The notes under the pieces were generated by a model. That model made no database searches. It had not been told where the DNA came from and worked only from the letters and a program-made list of their open reading frames with translations. Both the position numbers and the translations under genes were made by a program. DNA of 64,000 bases from an uncultured Neglectibacter sp. (GTDB lineage Bacteria; Bacillota; Clostridia; Oscillospirales; Acutalibacteraceae): positions 1 through 64,000 of the forward strand of contig CAMNSA010000009.1 of the NCBI GenBank assembly GCA_946554335.1, in the 5' to 3' direction. Below are positions 1-6,973 of the stretch, piece after piece (positions within the stretch are counted from its first letter, which is position 1; each line of letters begins with the position of its first letter).

Positions 1-62
1 TTGTTTTTTTTTTTAACCGCCGGGCTGTGTTCTTGGGGGGGTACTTTTTTAAACGATAGCCG

Positions 63-90
63 CGGGGGCCGCATGACGCGGCCCGCTTTT
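63..90 (+). terminator. Terminator-like GC hairpin
   Basis: Inverted repeat GGGCCGC (66-72) and GCGGCCC (78-84) with a 5-nt loop, followed by a short T-run (87-90). It would end transcription from a gene lying to the left of the window. The first ~60 bases carry only T-rich and G-rich runs and no coding signal. Confidence 0.55.
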
Positions 91-105
91 CTCTTCCCAT
101 GAAAC

Positions 106-133
106 TTGACAACGCCTTTTTCCCTGTTAAAAT
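106..133 (+). promoter_or_regulatory. Sigma-A type promoter of the FMN reductase
   Basis: TTGACA (106-111) and TAAAAT (128-133) with a 16-nt spacer, 28 bases ahead of the start codon at 161. A purine-rich Shine-Dalgarno (AAGGCGG, 147-153) follows. Confidence 0.65.
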
Positions 134-160
134 AGAGAGAAAAAGAAAGGCGGAGATCGG

Positions 161-727
161 ATGAAAGCAGTGTGTATTGTGGGAAGTCCCAGAAGCAAGG
201 GAAGCTGCGCCTATTTGATCGATACGATGATCAAGGGAATGGAGGAAGCGGGGATCGAAGCAGAGAAATTCTCTCTGGGGGAAATGGATATTCAGTATTG
301 CAGAGGCTGCAAACAGTGTTATCAAGCGAGGAAATGCGTGATTCGGGACGACAGCCAGAAAATTCTTTCTGCGGTTTTAAACGCGGACTTTACAGTGATT
401 TGCGCCCCTTCCTATTGGGCCGATGTTCCCGGACAGCTCAAGGTGCTTTTTGACAGAAGCACCCCCTATGGAGATACAAACCCCAATCGGTATCCAACGG
501 AAGCAGGCAGAAGGAAAGGGATCGCCATTGCGGTGCGCGCAGGGACTCGCCCGCAGGAAAACGAGGGGATCCTGGATTCGATCCAGCATTATTTCGGCCA
601 TTTGGGGATCGAGACGGTAAAGCGTCTGTCCCTTTGCGAAAATGATTCTTTAGAGGATCTGAAAACGAAGCATCAGGAGTTTATCAAAGAGGTTTTTTTC
701 CTGGGGAGGAACCTCAAAACGATGTGA
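161..727 (+). CDS. NADPH-dependent FMN reductase / iron-sulfur flavoprotein family
   Basis: A 188-residue flavodoxin-fold protein. The N-terminus has the FMN phosphate-binding loop 'GSPRSKGSC' after the first beta strand, and residues ~47-59 hold the Cys cluster 'CRGCKQCYQARKC' typical of the multimeric flavodoxin-like NAD(P)H oxidoreductases. 'APSYWADVPGQLKVLFDR' is the second FMN-contact region of the family. Known members move electrons from NAD(P)H to quinones, iron or other acceptors; the substrate here cannot be told. It is a single-gene unit with its own promoter. Start at 161 is set by the Shine-Dalgarno 8 nt upstream. Confidence 0.85.
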   Translation: MKAVCIVGSPRSKGSCAYLIDTMIKGMEEAGIEAEKFSLGEMDIQYCRGCKQCYQARKCVIRDDSQKILSAVLNADFTVICAPSYWADVPGQLKVLFDRSTPYGDTNPNRYPTEAGRRKGIAIAVRAGTRPQENEGILDSIQHYFGHLGIETVKRLSLCENDSLEDLKTKHQEFIKEVFFLGRNLKTM

Positions 728-756
728 AAATAACTCTCCCTCAGTGGGTTTCGGGG

Positions 757-785
757 TTGACAGGGGAACAAAGAAGTGGTATGAT
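757..785 (+). promoter_or_regulatory. Strong promoter of the methionine transporter operon
   Basis: TTGACA (757-762), 17-nt spacer, TATGAT (780-785). Transcription would begin near 792, giving a leader of almost 400 nt before the lipoprotein gene at 1191. The 5' part of the leader can close a stem between CCAAGG (815-820) and CCTTAGG (860-866). No S-box (SAM-I) or T-box signature is present in the leader. Confidence 0.75.
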
Positions 786-866
786 GACGGCAATCTGCTG
801 TAGTTTTCAGCGTGCCAAGGACAGAGGCAGAACGATAAAATTTTTCGGGAAAGGGAGAGCCTTAGG

Positions 867-992
867 ATGAAGAACCGTTTCACAGCGATTTTTCGGATGA
901 TGGATATGCGGATGCGCCCCATGTGCGCTCGCTTTTCTATGCCTTTTTCCCATCTGCTTTCCGTTTCCGCAAAACTTTGCCGCGCACAGTGA
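867..992 (+). CDS. Met-rich leader peptide (candidate methionine attenuator)
   Basis: A 41-codon reading frame with a good Shine-Dalgarno (AAGGGAGA, 851-858, 8 nt before ATG). Seven of 41 residues are Met: codons 1, 11, 12, 14, 16, 19 and 25, five of them packed into 'MMDMRMRPM' (897-923). It ends at TGA 990-992, 22 nt before the terminator hairpin, and lies in the leader of a methionine ABC transporter operon. This is the layout of a ribosome-mediated attenuator, in which scarcity of charged tRNA-Met stalls the ribosome on the Met cluster. The function is inference; I know of no named family for this peptide. Confidence 0.6.
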   Translation: MKNRFTAIFRMMDMRMRPMCARFSMPFSHLLSVSAKLCRAQ

Positions 993-1014
993 GGCGCAAG
1001 CTGATTTGCTTTTT

Positions 1015-1053
1015 ACCGGAAGGCTTCCTGGGGAGGCTTTCCGGTTTCTTTTT
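1015..1053 (+). terminator. Attenuator terminator ahead of metQ
   Basis: Fourteen-base-pair stem (1015-1028 with 1032-1045, two G-U pairs, 3-nt loop) followed by TTCTTTTT (1046-1053). Because promoter and leader peptide lie upstream and metQ downstream, it can act as a conditional terminator. CUUUCCG (957-963) inside the leader frame, and a second UUUCCG (964-969), are complementary to CGGAAGG (1017-1023) in the 5' arm and could form the competing antiterminator when a ribosome is stalled upstream. Confidence 0.7.
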
Positions 1054-1079
1054 GCCGGAAAATTATGGGAGGGATCTGT

Positions 1080-1148
1080 ATGAACATGACGGAATTTCTT
1101 ACTGCTGCCAATCTGAAAAATGAACGAATGTGTCTTGCGCAAAGCTGA
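1080..1148 (+). CDS. Second short upstream reading frame, function unknown
   Basis: A 22-codon frame between the terminator and metQ, with an excellent Shine-Dalgarno (GGAGGG, 1068-1073, 6 nt before ATG 1080) and stop TGA at 1146-1148. It contains three Met codons (1, 3, 17). It could be a second leader peptide, a translational coupler, or the remnant of a lost gene start. I recognise no family. Confidence 0.35.
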   Translation: MNMTEFLTAANLKNERMCLAQS

Positions 1149-1190
1149 CTCAACGATTTTTCACAACAACCAAACAAAGGAGTTTTTATC

Positions 1191-2033
1191 ATGAAAAAAA
1201 TTATTTCTCTGCTTCTCGTTCTCGCTCTCGCACTGGTTTCCTTCTCCGCCTGTTCAGGGAAAGGCCTGTCCATCGCCATTCCCAACGACACCACCAACGA
1301 GGCCCGCGCGCTGCTGCTTTTGGAGGACCTGGGCTATCTCACTTTGAATGAGGGCGCCGGGATCACCGCTACCGTCCGGGATATCAAGGAGAATCCCTAC
1401 AACATCTCCTTCAAGGAGGTGGAGGCCGCTCAGCTTCCCAATGTGCTCTCCGATGTGGACTATGCCGTGATCAATTCCAATTACGCCATCTCAGCCAATC
1501 TGGACCCGGTGACCAACGCGCTGGCGCTGGAGGGCTCTTCCTCCGCCTACAGCAATATTCTGGCCGTGAAGGAGGGCAGCGAGAACTCGGATCTGATCAA
1601 GGCGCTGACGGCGGCTCTCCAGAGCCGTCAGGTGGCGGACTTTATCAGCGAGACCTACGGCGGCGCCGTGGTATCGGTAGTGGAAAATCCTACCGATGGC
1701 TTTGACGCTTCTCTGGACTATAACGCTCTTTCCGGCAGCACGGTCACCGTTGCGGCTTCTCCCACGCCTCACGCCGAGATATTGAAGGTGGCAAAGGAGA
1801 TCCTGGCCGAGAAGAATATCACCCTGGACATCCGGGAATTCACCGATTATGTACAGCCCAACAATGTGGTGGAAAGCGGCGAGATCGACGCCAACTATTT
1901 CCAGCATCTGCCCTATTTGGAGGATTTTAATAAGGAGAACAACACCCATGTGGTGTCCGTGGCCGCCATTCATGTGGAGCCCCTGGGCATTTACGGGGGA
2001 AAGCAGAAGAGCCTGGACGCCATTAAAAACTGA
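1191..2033 (+). CDS. metQ: Circularly permuted MetQ-like methionine-binding lipoprotein
   Basis: A 280-residue secreted lipoprotein: signal peptide 1-20 and lipidated Cys21 ('SFSAC'). The mature part has both MetQ halves, but in reversed order. Residues ~26-165 match what is normally the C-terminal half ('IAIPNDTTNEARALLLLE', 'EAAQLPNVLSDVDYAVIN', ending 'FISETYGGAVV'). A linker (~166-183) follows, then residues ~184-280 match the normal N-terminal half ('AASPTPHAEIL', 'DANYFQHLPYLEDFN', 'HVEPLGIYGGKQKSLDAI'). In E. coli MetQ the order is the opposite. The new termini fall exactly at the 'KSLDEL-DG-IAIPND' crossover. The frame is intact with a good Shine-Dalgarno (AAAGGAG), and metN and metI follow, so it probably delivers methionine to that permease. 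Confidence 0.85.
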   Translation: MKKIISLLLVLALALVSFSACSGKGLSIAIPNDTTNEARALLLLEDLGYLTLNEGAGITATVRDIKENPYNISFKEVEAAQLPNVLSDVDYAVINSNYAISANLDPVTNALALEGSSSAYSNILAVKEGSENSDLIKALTAALQSRQVADFISETYGGAVVSVVENPTDGFDASLDYNALSGSTVTVAASPTPHAEILKVAKEILAEKNITLDIREFTDYVQPNNVVESGEIDANYFQHLPYLEDFNKENNTHVVSVAAIHVEPLGIYGGKQKSLDAIKN

Positions 2034-2067
2034 GCCTTTCAGAGCTTGGGGAAAAGAGGAGAGGCTT

Positions 2068-3063
2068 ATGATCGAAATCAGGAATTTGTGTAAGACCTAC
2101 TCCGTGGGGGACGGGAAGGTGCAGGCGCTCAAGCAGGTTTCTCTCTCCATTCCGGACGGAGATATTTTCGGAATCATCGGTATGAGCGGAGCGGGAAAAA
2201 GCACTTTAGTGCGGTGTATCAATTATCTGGAGCCTCCCACCTCCGGAACGGTGGAGATCGACGGGAGAGATCTCAGTAAGCTTTCCTCTGTCGAGTTGCG
2301 CGGGGTGCGCAGGGAAGTGACCATGATCTTTCAGGGCTTTAACCTGCTTTTGCAGCGCACTTGTCTGAAAAATGTGTGTTTTCCCCTGGAGCTTTCCGGT
2401 GTGAAGAAGGCGGAGGCCCAAAAGAGGGGAAGGGAGCTTTTGAAGCTGGTGGGCCTTGAGAGCAAAGCGGACGCCTATCCCGCCCAGCTCTCCGGCGGCC
2501 AGCAGCAGCGAGTGGCCATTGCCAGGGCTCTTGCCACCCGGCCGAAGGTGCTTTTGTGCGACGAGGCCACCAGCGCGCTGGACCCCACCACCACCCATTC
2601 TATTCTGGAGCTGATCCGGGACATCAACCGGGAGCTGGGGATCACGGTGATCGTGATCACTCACCAGATGAGCGTGGTGGAAAGCATTTGCCGCCATGTG
2701 GCCATTTTGGACGAGGGCGAGGTAGTGGAGCAGGGCGAGGTCAGCGAGGTGTTTTCTGCCCCCAAGTCTCCTGCCGCGAAGCGCCTGATGTTCCCCATGG
2801 GCAGCGAGGAGGAGACGGTACGCAAGGAACACACGATCCGTCTTTTCTTCGACGGGACCAAGGCGGGCTCTCCGCTGATTTCCCGAATGGCTATAGAAAA
2901 GGGGATCGAGGCCAATATCATTTCTGCCTCCACCCGCACGCTGGAGGGAAAGCCTGCCGGCGTGATGCTGTTAAGCATTCCCGGCGGGGAACAGGCGTTA
3001 AAGGACGCGTTGGAGTACTTGGGTCAGGAACCCGGCGTTTTGGCAGAGGAGGTGGCGCCATGA
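2068..3063 (+). CDS. metN: Methionine ABC transporter ATP-binding protein
   Basis: 331 residues, the usual MetN length. Walker A 'GMSGAGKS' at residues ~38-45, Q-loop 'FQGFNLL', signature 'LSGGQQQRVAIARAL', Walker B 'VLLCDEATSALDP', and H-loop 'VITHQM'. The C-terminal ~80 residues form the NIL regulatory domain ('IRLFFDGTKAGSPLISRMA...'), which in MetN binds methionine and shuts transport off. Start ATG 2068 follows GAGGAGAGG (2055-2063); the frame is open further upstream inside metQ but without a better site. The stop overlaps the metI start (ATGA). Confidence 0.93.
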   Translation: MIEIRNLCKTYSVGDGKVQALKQVSLSIPDGDIFGIIGMSGAGKSTLVRCINYLEPPTSGTVEIDGRDLSKLSSVELRGVRREVTMIFQGFNLLLQRTCLKNVCFPLELSGVKKAEAQKRGRELLKLVGLESKADAYPAQLSGGQQQRVAIARALATRPKVLLCDEATSALDPTTTHSILELIRDINRELGITVIVITHQMSVVESICRHVAILDEGEVVEQGEVSEVFSAPKSPAAKRLMFPMGSEEETVRKEHTIRLFFDGTKAGSPLISRMAIEKGIEANIISASTRTLEGKPAGVMLLSIPGGEQALKDALEYLGQEPGVLAEEVAP

Positions 3064-3764
3064 GCGAGCTTTTTTCCAGTGAAGTTCTTTCGGAGGCCTG
3101 GGAGATCATCTACAGCGAATTCCCCCTGGCTCTCTGGGAGACGCTGTATGTCACCCTACTTGCTTCCTTCTTCTCCTTTTTGATTGGGCTGCCTCTGGGC
3201 GTACTGCTGGTGGCGGGGGAAAAGGACGGCGTTATGCCGCTGCCCGCTTCCGTGATGAAGATTCTGGGGGCGGCGGTCAATCTCCTGCGTTCTGTACCCT
3301 TTTTGATCCTGATGATCCTGGTGTTTCCGCTGACACGCCTGATCATGGGAACGGTGGTGGGAACGGCAGCCTCCATTGTTCCGCTGGTGATCGCGGCCTT
3401 TCCCTTTGTGGCGCGGCTTGCGGAAAGCAGCCTGCGGGAAACCAACCCCAATATCATCGAAATGGCCCAAAGCATGGGGGCTTCTCCCATCCAGGTGATC
3501 GTCAAGGTGATGATTCCGGAAAGCGTGCCCTCACTCATCTCCAACGCTACCATAGCGATCACTACGATCCTGGGCTATTCTGCTATGAGCGGGATTATCG
3601 GGGGCGGGGGCCTGGGGAAGATCGCCATCAATTACGGGTATTACCGCTACAAATACCTTGTCATGCTGCTGGCCGTGGTGCTGCTGGTGGTGTTGGTGCA
3701 GCTGTTCCAAAGTGTGGGCTCAACGCTTACGGTGAAATTTGACAAGAGATTAAAGAACAAATAA
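3060..3764 (+). CDS. metI: Methionine ABC transporter permease
   Basis: 234-residue inner-membrane protein with about five hydrophobic segments and the ABC permease coupling motif around 'EMAQSMGASPIQVIVKVMIPES'. It partners MetN and the permuted MetQ. Translational coupling with metN is shown by the 4-nt ATGA overlap. It is the last gene of the operon; a terminator follows. Confidence 0.92.
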   Translation: MSELFSSEVLSEAWEIIYSEFPLALWETLYVTLLASFFSFLIGLPLGVLLVAGEKDGVMPLPASVMKILGAAVNLLRSVPFLILMILVFPLTRLIMGTVVGTAASIVPLVIAAFPFVARLAESSLRETNPNIIEMAQSMGASPIQVIVKVMIPESVPSLISNATIAITTILGYSAMSGIIGGGGLGKIAINYGYYRYKYLVMLLAVVLLVVLVQLFQSVGSTLTVKFDKRLKNK

Positions 3765-3813
3765 AAGCCGCCTATATCAGTTATGCAGCATCGGTTTGAA
3801 AAGCGCCTTAAGC

Positions 3814-3862
3814 AAAAAACGGGGAGTGCTAAGTCAAAATGACTTTACACTCCCCCTTTTTT
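3814..3862. terminator. Bidirectional terminator between metI and comM
   Basis: Stem GGGGAGTG (3821-3828) with CACTCCCC (3848-3855) and inner stem AAGTCA/TGACTT. It is flanked by an A-run on the left and a T-run (3856-3862) on the right, so it serves both convergent transcripts. Confidence 0.85.
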
Positions 3863-3869
3863 GCTCTTT

Positions 3870-5393
3870 TCAGGCCTGCCAGTATTTTCTGTCCAGGCTG
3901 CGGTATTGTACCGCTTCCGCGGCGTGGGCGCTGTCGATCTTTTCGCTGTGGTCCAGGTCCGCGATGGTGCGGGCCACCTTTAAAACCCGCTCATAAGCTC
4001 TGGCGGAAAACCCGAACTTCTCAAAGGCCCTTTTCAATAACTGCTCCGCCGCCTGAGTGGTGGGACAACATTCTTTGAGCCTGGAGGCGGGAATATTGGC
4101 GTTAGAGGTAATGCCGGTTTGGAAAAACCGCTGGTTCTGCAGCTCCCGGGCGGCGTTCACCCTTTCCCGGATAAGGCTGGAGGGCTCACTTTCTTCCCTG
4201 CGGGACAGCTCGTCGAACTCCACCGGAGGCACCTCGATATGCAGGTCCAGCCGGTCCAGCAGAGGGCCGGAGACCTTGTTTAAGTATCGCTCTACGCTTC
4301 TGGGAGAACAGGTGCAGGGCCGTGTGGGATGACCAAAATAGCCGCAGGGACAGGGATTCATGGCGGCGATCAGCATGATGTTGCAGGGATAGGTGGCAGT
4401 CCCGTTTACCCGGGAGATGGTGACCATCCCATCTTCAATGGGCTGGCGCAGCACCTCCATCGCGCTGCGGCTGAATTCCGGCAGCTCGTCCAAAAACAGC
4501 ACGCCGTTATGGGCGAGGGAGATCTCTCCGGGTCGGGGAGTGGGGCCGCCGCCAGAGAGACCGGCGGTGGAAATGGTGTGATGGGGAGAGCGGAAGGGCC
4601 GCTGGCGGATGAGAGCCGTGCCCTTGGGGAGTTGTCCCGCGATGGAGTGGATCTTTGTGGTTTCGATGGATTCCTCAAAGGTCATTTCCGGAAGGATGGA
4701 GGGTACGCGCTTGGCAAGCATGCTTTTCCCGGTGCCGGGAGGGCCGATAAGCAGCACATTATGGCCTCCGCTGGCAGCGATTTCCAGTGCCCGCTTGGCG
4801 TCCAGCTGTCCCTTGACATCCGAAAAATCCGGAAAGCTGACCGGGATCTCTTCTCCGGAAATCGGCTTTTGCACTTCTATTTCCTCTGCGCCGCGCAGAT
4901 GATTTAACAGCTGGGGTACATTTTTGACAGGATAGACCTGGATCCCCTCCACTACGGCGCCCTCCGGGGCGTTGTCCTCCGGCACGAACAGCCGCTTGAA
5001 GCCCTTCTCCTTGGCGTGTACCGCCATAGGCAGCACGCCCCGTACCGGGCGCACTTCTCCGGAGAGGGAAAGCTCCCCTAAAAAGACGCAGTCGTCCGTG
5101 CCGCATAGTAATTGTCCGGAAGCCTTCAGAAGAGAGATCAAAAGGGGAAGGTCGTAAACGGGACCTTCTTTACGCTTGTCGGCCGGAGCCAGATTCATGG
5201 TAATGCGGCTGACGGGAAAATCAAAGCCGCAGTTTTTTAAGGCGGAGCGCACCCTGTCCCGGGATTCCTTCACCGCGGCGTCCGGCAGGCCCACCAATTC
5301 ATAGGCGGGGAGACCCTGGGAAAGATCGGTCTCCACCTCCACCTGAAAGGCGTCAAGCCCAAAGATCCCCATGCTGTACGATGTCGCTACCAT
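3870..5393 (-). CDS. comM: YifB/ComM-family Mg-chelatase-like AAA+ ATPase
   Basis: 507 residues, the normal family length. The N-terminal ~170 residues are the Lon-like ChlI domain ('VGLPDAAVKESRDRVRSAL'). Then comes the AAA+ Mg-chelatase domain with Walker A 'GPPGTGKS' at 217-224 and Walker B 'VLFLDELPEF', followed by 'CPCGYFG' and a C-terminal lid domain ending 'HAAEAVQYRSLDRKYW'. In naturally competent bacteria ComM drives branch migration during integration of incoming DNA; in clostridia the role is less certain. Start ATG 5393 follows GGGAGA on the minus strand. Confidence 0.9.
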   Translation of the reverse strand: MVATSYSMGIFGLDAFQVEVETDLSQGLPAYELVGLPDAAVKESRDRVRSALKNCGFDFPVSRITMNLAPADKRKEGPVYDLPLLISLLKASGQLLCGTDDCVFLGELSLSGEVRPVRGVLPMAVHAKEKGFKRLFVPEDNAPEGAVVEGIQVYPVKNVPQLLNHLRGAEEIEVQKPISGEEIPVSFPDFSDVKGQLDAKRALEIAASGGHNVLLIGPPGTGKSMLAKRVPSILPEMTFEESIETTKIHSIAGQLPKGTALIRQRPFRSPHHTISTAGLSGGGPTPRPGEISLAHNGVLFLDELPEFSRSAMEVLRQPIEDGMVTISRVNGTATYPCNIMLIAAMNPCPCGYFGHPTRPCTCSPRSVERYLNKVSGPLLDRLDLHIEVPPVEFDELSRREESEPSSLIRERVNAARELQNQRFFQTGITSNANIPASRLKECCPTTQAAEQLLKRAFEKFGFSARAYERVLKVARTIADLDHSEKIDSAHAAEAVQYRSLDRKYWQA

Positions 5394-5424
5394 TTCCCAA
5401 AATCTCCCTTCGCCAGTTTTCCCT

Positions 5425-5453
5425 ATTATACGCCATTATGAGGATTCCTGCAA
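5425..5453 (-). promoter_or_regulatory. Promoter of comM
   Basis: On the minus strand, TTGCAG (5448-5453), 17-nt spacer, TATAAT (5425-5430), about 30 bases ahead of the comM start. It is back to back with the sigma factor promoter. Confidence 0.65.
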
Positions 5454-5481
5454 TCACAGTTTCTTTTAACAGAAAAACTTC

Positions 5482-5510
5482 TTGACTACCTTAAAAATTT
5501 AGTTTATCAT
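5482..5510 (+). promoter_or_regulatory. Promoter of the SigH-like sigma factor
   Basis: TTGACT (5482-5487), 17-nt spacer, TATCAT (5505-5510), 38 bases before the start codon at 5549. The surrounding DNA is AT-rich. Confidence 0.65.
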
Positions 5511-5548
5511 TATAAATAACAGGAAGATTTTTGGGATGAGGTGCCTGT

Positions 5549-6121
5549 ATGTCCCCAAGCTATCACGAGCTCAACGACAGCCAGTTAGCCGATCTGGTAA
5601 AAAGGGAGAATTATGATGCGTTCGCGGAGCTGGGGGCGAGGTACCTGTGGCTGATCCGGACAAAGGCCTCTCAGTTTGAGAGTGCCGCCGCTTTGGAGCG
5701 GGAGGACCTTTGCCAGGAGGGCTTTTTGGGGTTGTATTTTGCTGCCTGTTCCTACGAAAAAAAAGGCGGGGCAGCCTTTAAGACCTATGCGGGAGTCTGT
5801 ATTCAAAACAGAATGACCAGCGCGGTGCGCAACCATAAAAACGCAGGGAACCGGCCGTTAAACGAGTCTGTTTCTCTGGAGGCAGCCGGGGATGCACCCG
5901 CCGCCTTTTGGGATGAGCCGGAGGCGCTTTTGGAGCTTCGGGAAAGCTTTGAGGGGTTTCTTTCCAAAATGAAGCTTGCGCTGTCCCCTTTGGAGCGCCG
6001 GGCTTTGTCTCTCTATTTAAGCGGTCTGAAGCGTGAGGAGATCCCGAAAAAAGCCGGGCTTTCTCTCAAGTCTTTTGACAACGCGCTGGGGCGGGTAAGG
6101 AGTAAGCTGCGGTCCATGTAA
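5549..6121 (+). CDS. RNA polymerase sigma-70 family factor, SigH-like
   Basis: 190 residues. Region 2 spans about residues 10-95 ('DAFAELGARYLW', 'REDLCQEGFLGLYFAACSY', 'FKTYAGVCIQNRMTSAVRN'), as in SigH/Spo0H. Region 4 is near the C-terminus ('LSPLERRALSLYLSGLKREEI', 'SFDNALGRVRSKL'). Region 3 is absent, as in small alternative sigma factors. SigH proteins act in the transition state and early sporulation. No anti-sigma factor gene lies beside it, unlike ECF sigma loci, so control is probably transcriptional or by stability. It could instead be a lineage-specific paralogue of SigH. Confidence 0.8.
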   Translation: MSPSYHELNDSQLADLVKRENYDAFAELGARYLWLIRTKASQFESAAALEREDLCQEGFLGLYFAACSYEKKGGAAFKTYAGVCIQNRMTSAVRNHKNAGNRPLNESVSLEAAGDAPAAFWDEPEALLELRESFEGFLSKMKLALSPLERRALSLYLSGLKREEIPKKAGLSLKSFDNALGRVRSKLRSM

Positions 6122-6250
6122 GAAGCCTTCGGGCCCTCTGCCCGCGGGTTTTGATACAAAAAGCATGGCTCTGCGCCGCTTTGCCGGACAAAGGCACGGC
6201 TAAACGGCGGGAAGAGCTCTGCCGATTAACGCAAAGCGAGGTAGAAGTAA

Positions 6251-6532
6251 ATGTACGAAGACAAAACTCTCATCTGCAAAGAATGCGGCAAGGAATTTGT
6301 ATTTACCGCCGGCGAGCAGGAGTTCTACGCCGCCAAGGGCTTTGTAAACGAGCCCCAGCGCTGTAAGGAATGTCGTGACGCCCGCAAGGCAGCTGCAAGA
6401 GCCGGACGGGAAATGTTCACCGCCGTTTGCGCTTCCTGCGGTAAGGAAGCCACCGTTCCCTTCAAGCCCCGGGAAGATCGCCCTGTTTATTGCAGCGAGT
6501 GTTTTGCCCGTATGCGGGAAGAGCAGGAATGA
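6251..6532 (+). CDS. Small zinc-ribbon protein
   Basis: 93 residues with two zinc-ribbon knuckle sets: 'CKECGKEF' with 'CKECRDAR' in the first half, and 'CASCGKEATVPF' with 'CSECF' in the second. This matches the probable zinc-ribbon (zf-trcl-like) family common in clostridia, whose role is unknown; nucleic acid or protein binding is likely. The 130-bp gap after the sigma gene holds no clear terminator, so they may be cotranscribed. Confidence 0.8.
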   Translation: MYEDKTLICKECGKEFVFTAGEQEFYAAKGFVNEPQRCKECRDARKAAARAGREMFTAVCASCGKEATVPFKPREDRPVYCSECFARMREEQE

Positions 6533-6540
6533 TTTGTGGA

Positions 6541-6571
6541 GAGAGCCCGTCTGAAAGACGGGCTCTCTTTT
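6541..6571 (+). terminator. Intrinsic terminator
   Basis: Perfect 11-bp stem GAGAGCCCGTC (6541-6551) / GACGGGCTCTC (6557-6567) followed by TTTTG, starting 9 bases after the zinc-ribbon gene. Confidence 0.9.
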
Positions 6572-6630
6572 GTGTCTATCGCCGGACAGATCTTCTTTTT
6601 TCAGAAAACAGATTTCTTTTTATTTCCATA

Positions 6631-6659
6631 TTGCACGAAATATGTTTGGGTATTATAAT
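6631..6659 (+). promoter_or_regulatory. Promoter of the DUF1858 gene
   Basis: TTGCAC (6631-6636), 17-nt spacer, TATAAT (6654-6659), followed by a strong Shine-Dalgarno AGGAGGAG ahead of 6693. Confidence 0.75.
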
Positions 6660-6692
6660 AAGGATATCAATGAATAGGAGGAGATCTGCATT

Positions 6693-6896
6693 ATGGCGTC
6701 TGTCACAAAGGATACGATCATCGGAGAGATCCTTGATTTAGACCAGAGCACGGCTCCCTTCTTCCTGGAGATGGGGATGCACTGCCTTGGCTGCCCTTCT
6801 GCCCGTGGTGAAACATTGGAGCAGGCTTGTGCCGTTCATGGCGTAAGTGCGGACGAGCTGGTGGAGAAGATCAACGCCCACCTTGCGGGAAAGTAA
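6693..6896 (+). CDS. DUF1858 redox-disulfide domain protein
   Basis: 67 residues. It matches the DUF1858 / hybrid-cluster-protein-associated redox disulfide domain: 'ILDLDQSTAPFFLEMGMHCLGCPSARGETLEQACAVHG', with CxxC and a third Cys 14 residues later. In anaerobes this domain occurs alone or fused to hybrid cluster proteins and is thought to act in redox or metal handling. It has its own promoter and a downstream terminator, so it is monocistronic. Confidence 0.85.
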   Translation: MASVTKDTIIGEILDLDQSTAPFFLEMGMHCLGCPSARGETLEQACAVHGVSADELVEKINAHLAGK

Positions 6897-6919
6897 TTTC
6901 TTTGCGAAAGGTTCCGTAG

Positions 6920-6955
6920 CTGCCGCGCGGCTGTTGCCTCGCGGCAGAACTTTTT
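6920..6955 (+). terminator. Intrinsic terminator
   Basis: Stem CTGCCGCG (6920-6927) / CGCGGCAG (6940-6947), 12-nt loop, then AACTTTTT. It separates the DUF1858 gene from trmK. Confidence 0.8.
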
Positions 6956-6973
6956 ATAAGGAGCTCTCAGACT

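Noticed and set aside
792-866. Glycine-riboswitch-like string (AAGGACAGAGG) in the met leader
   Set aside because: Only one short stretch resembles the 3' end of a glycine aptamer; the conserved core and tandem arrangement are missing.
728-1190. SAM-I (S-box) or Met T-box ahead of metQ
   Set aside because: Neither the S-box core nor a T-box GGGTGG-ACC core can be found; the Met-rich peptide with terminator explains the leader better.
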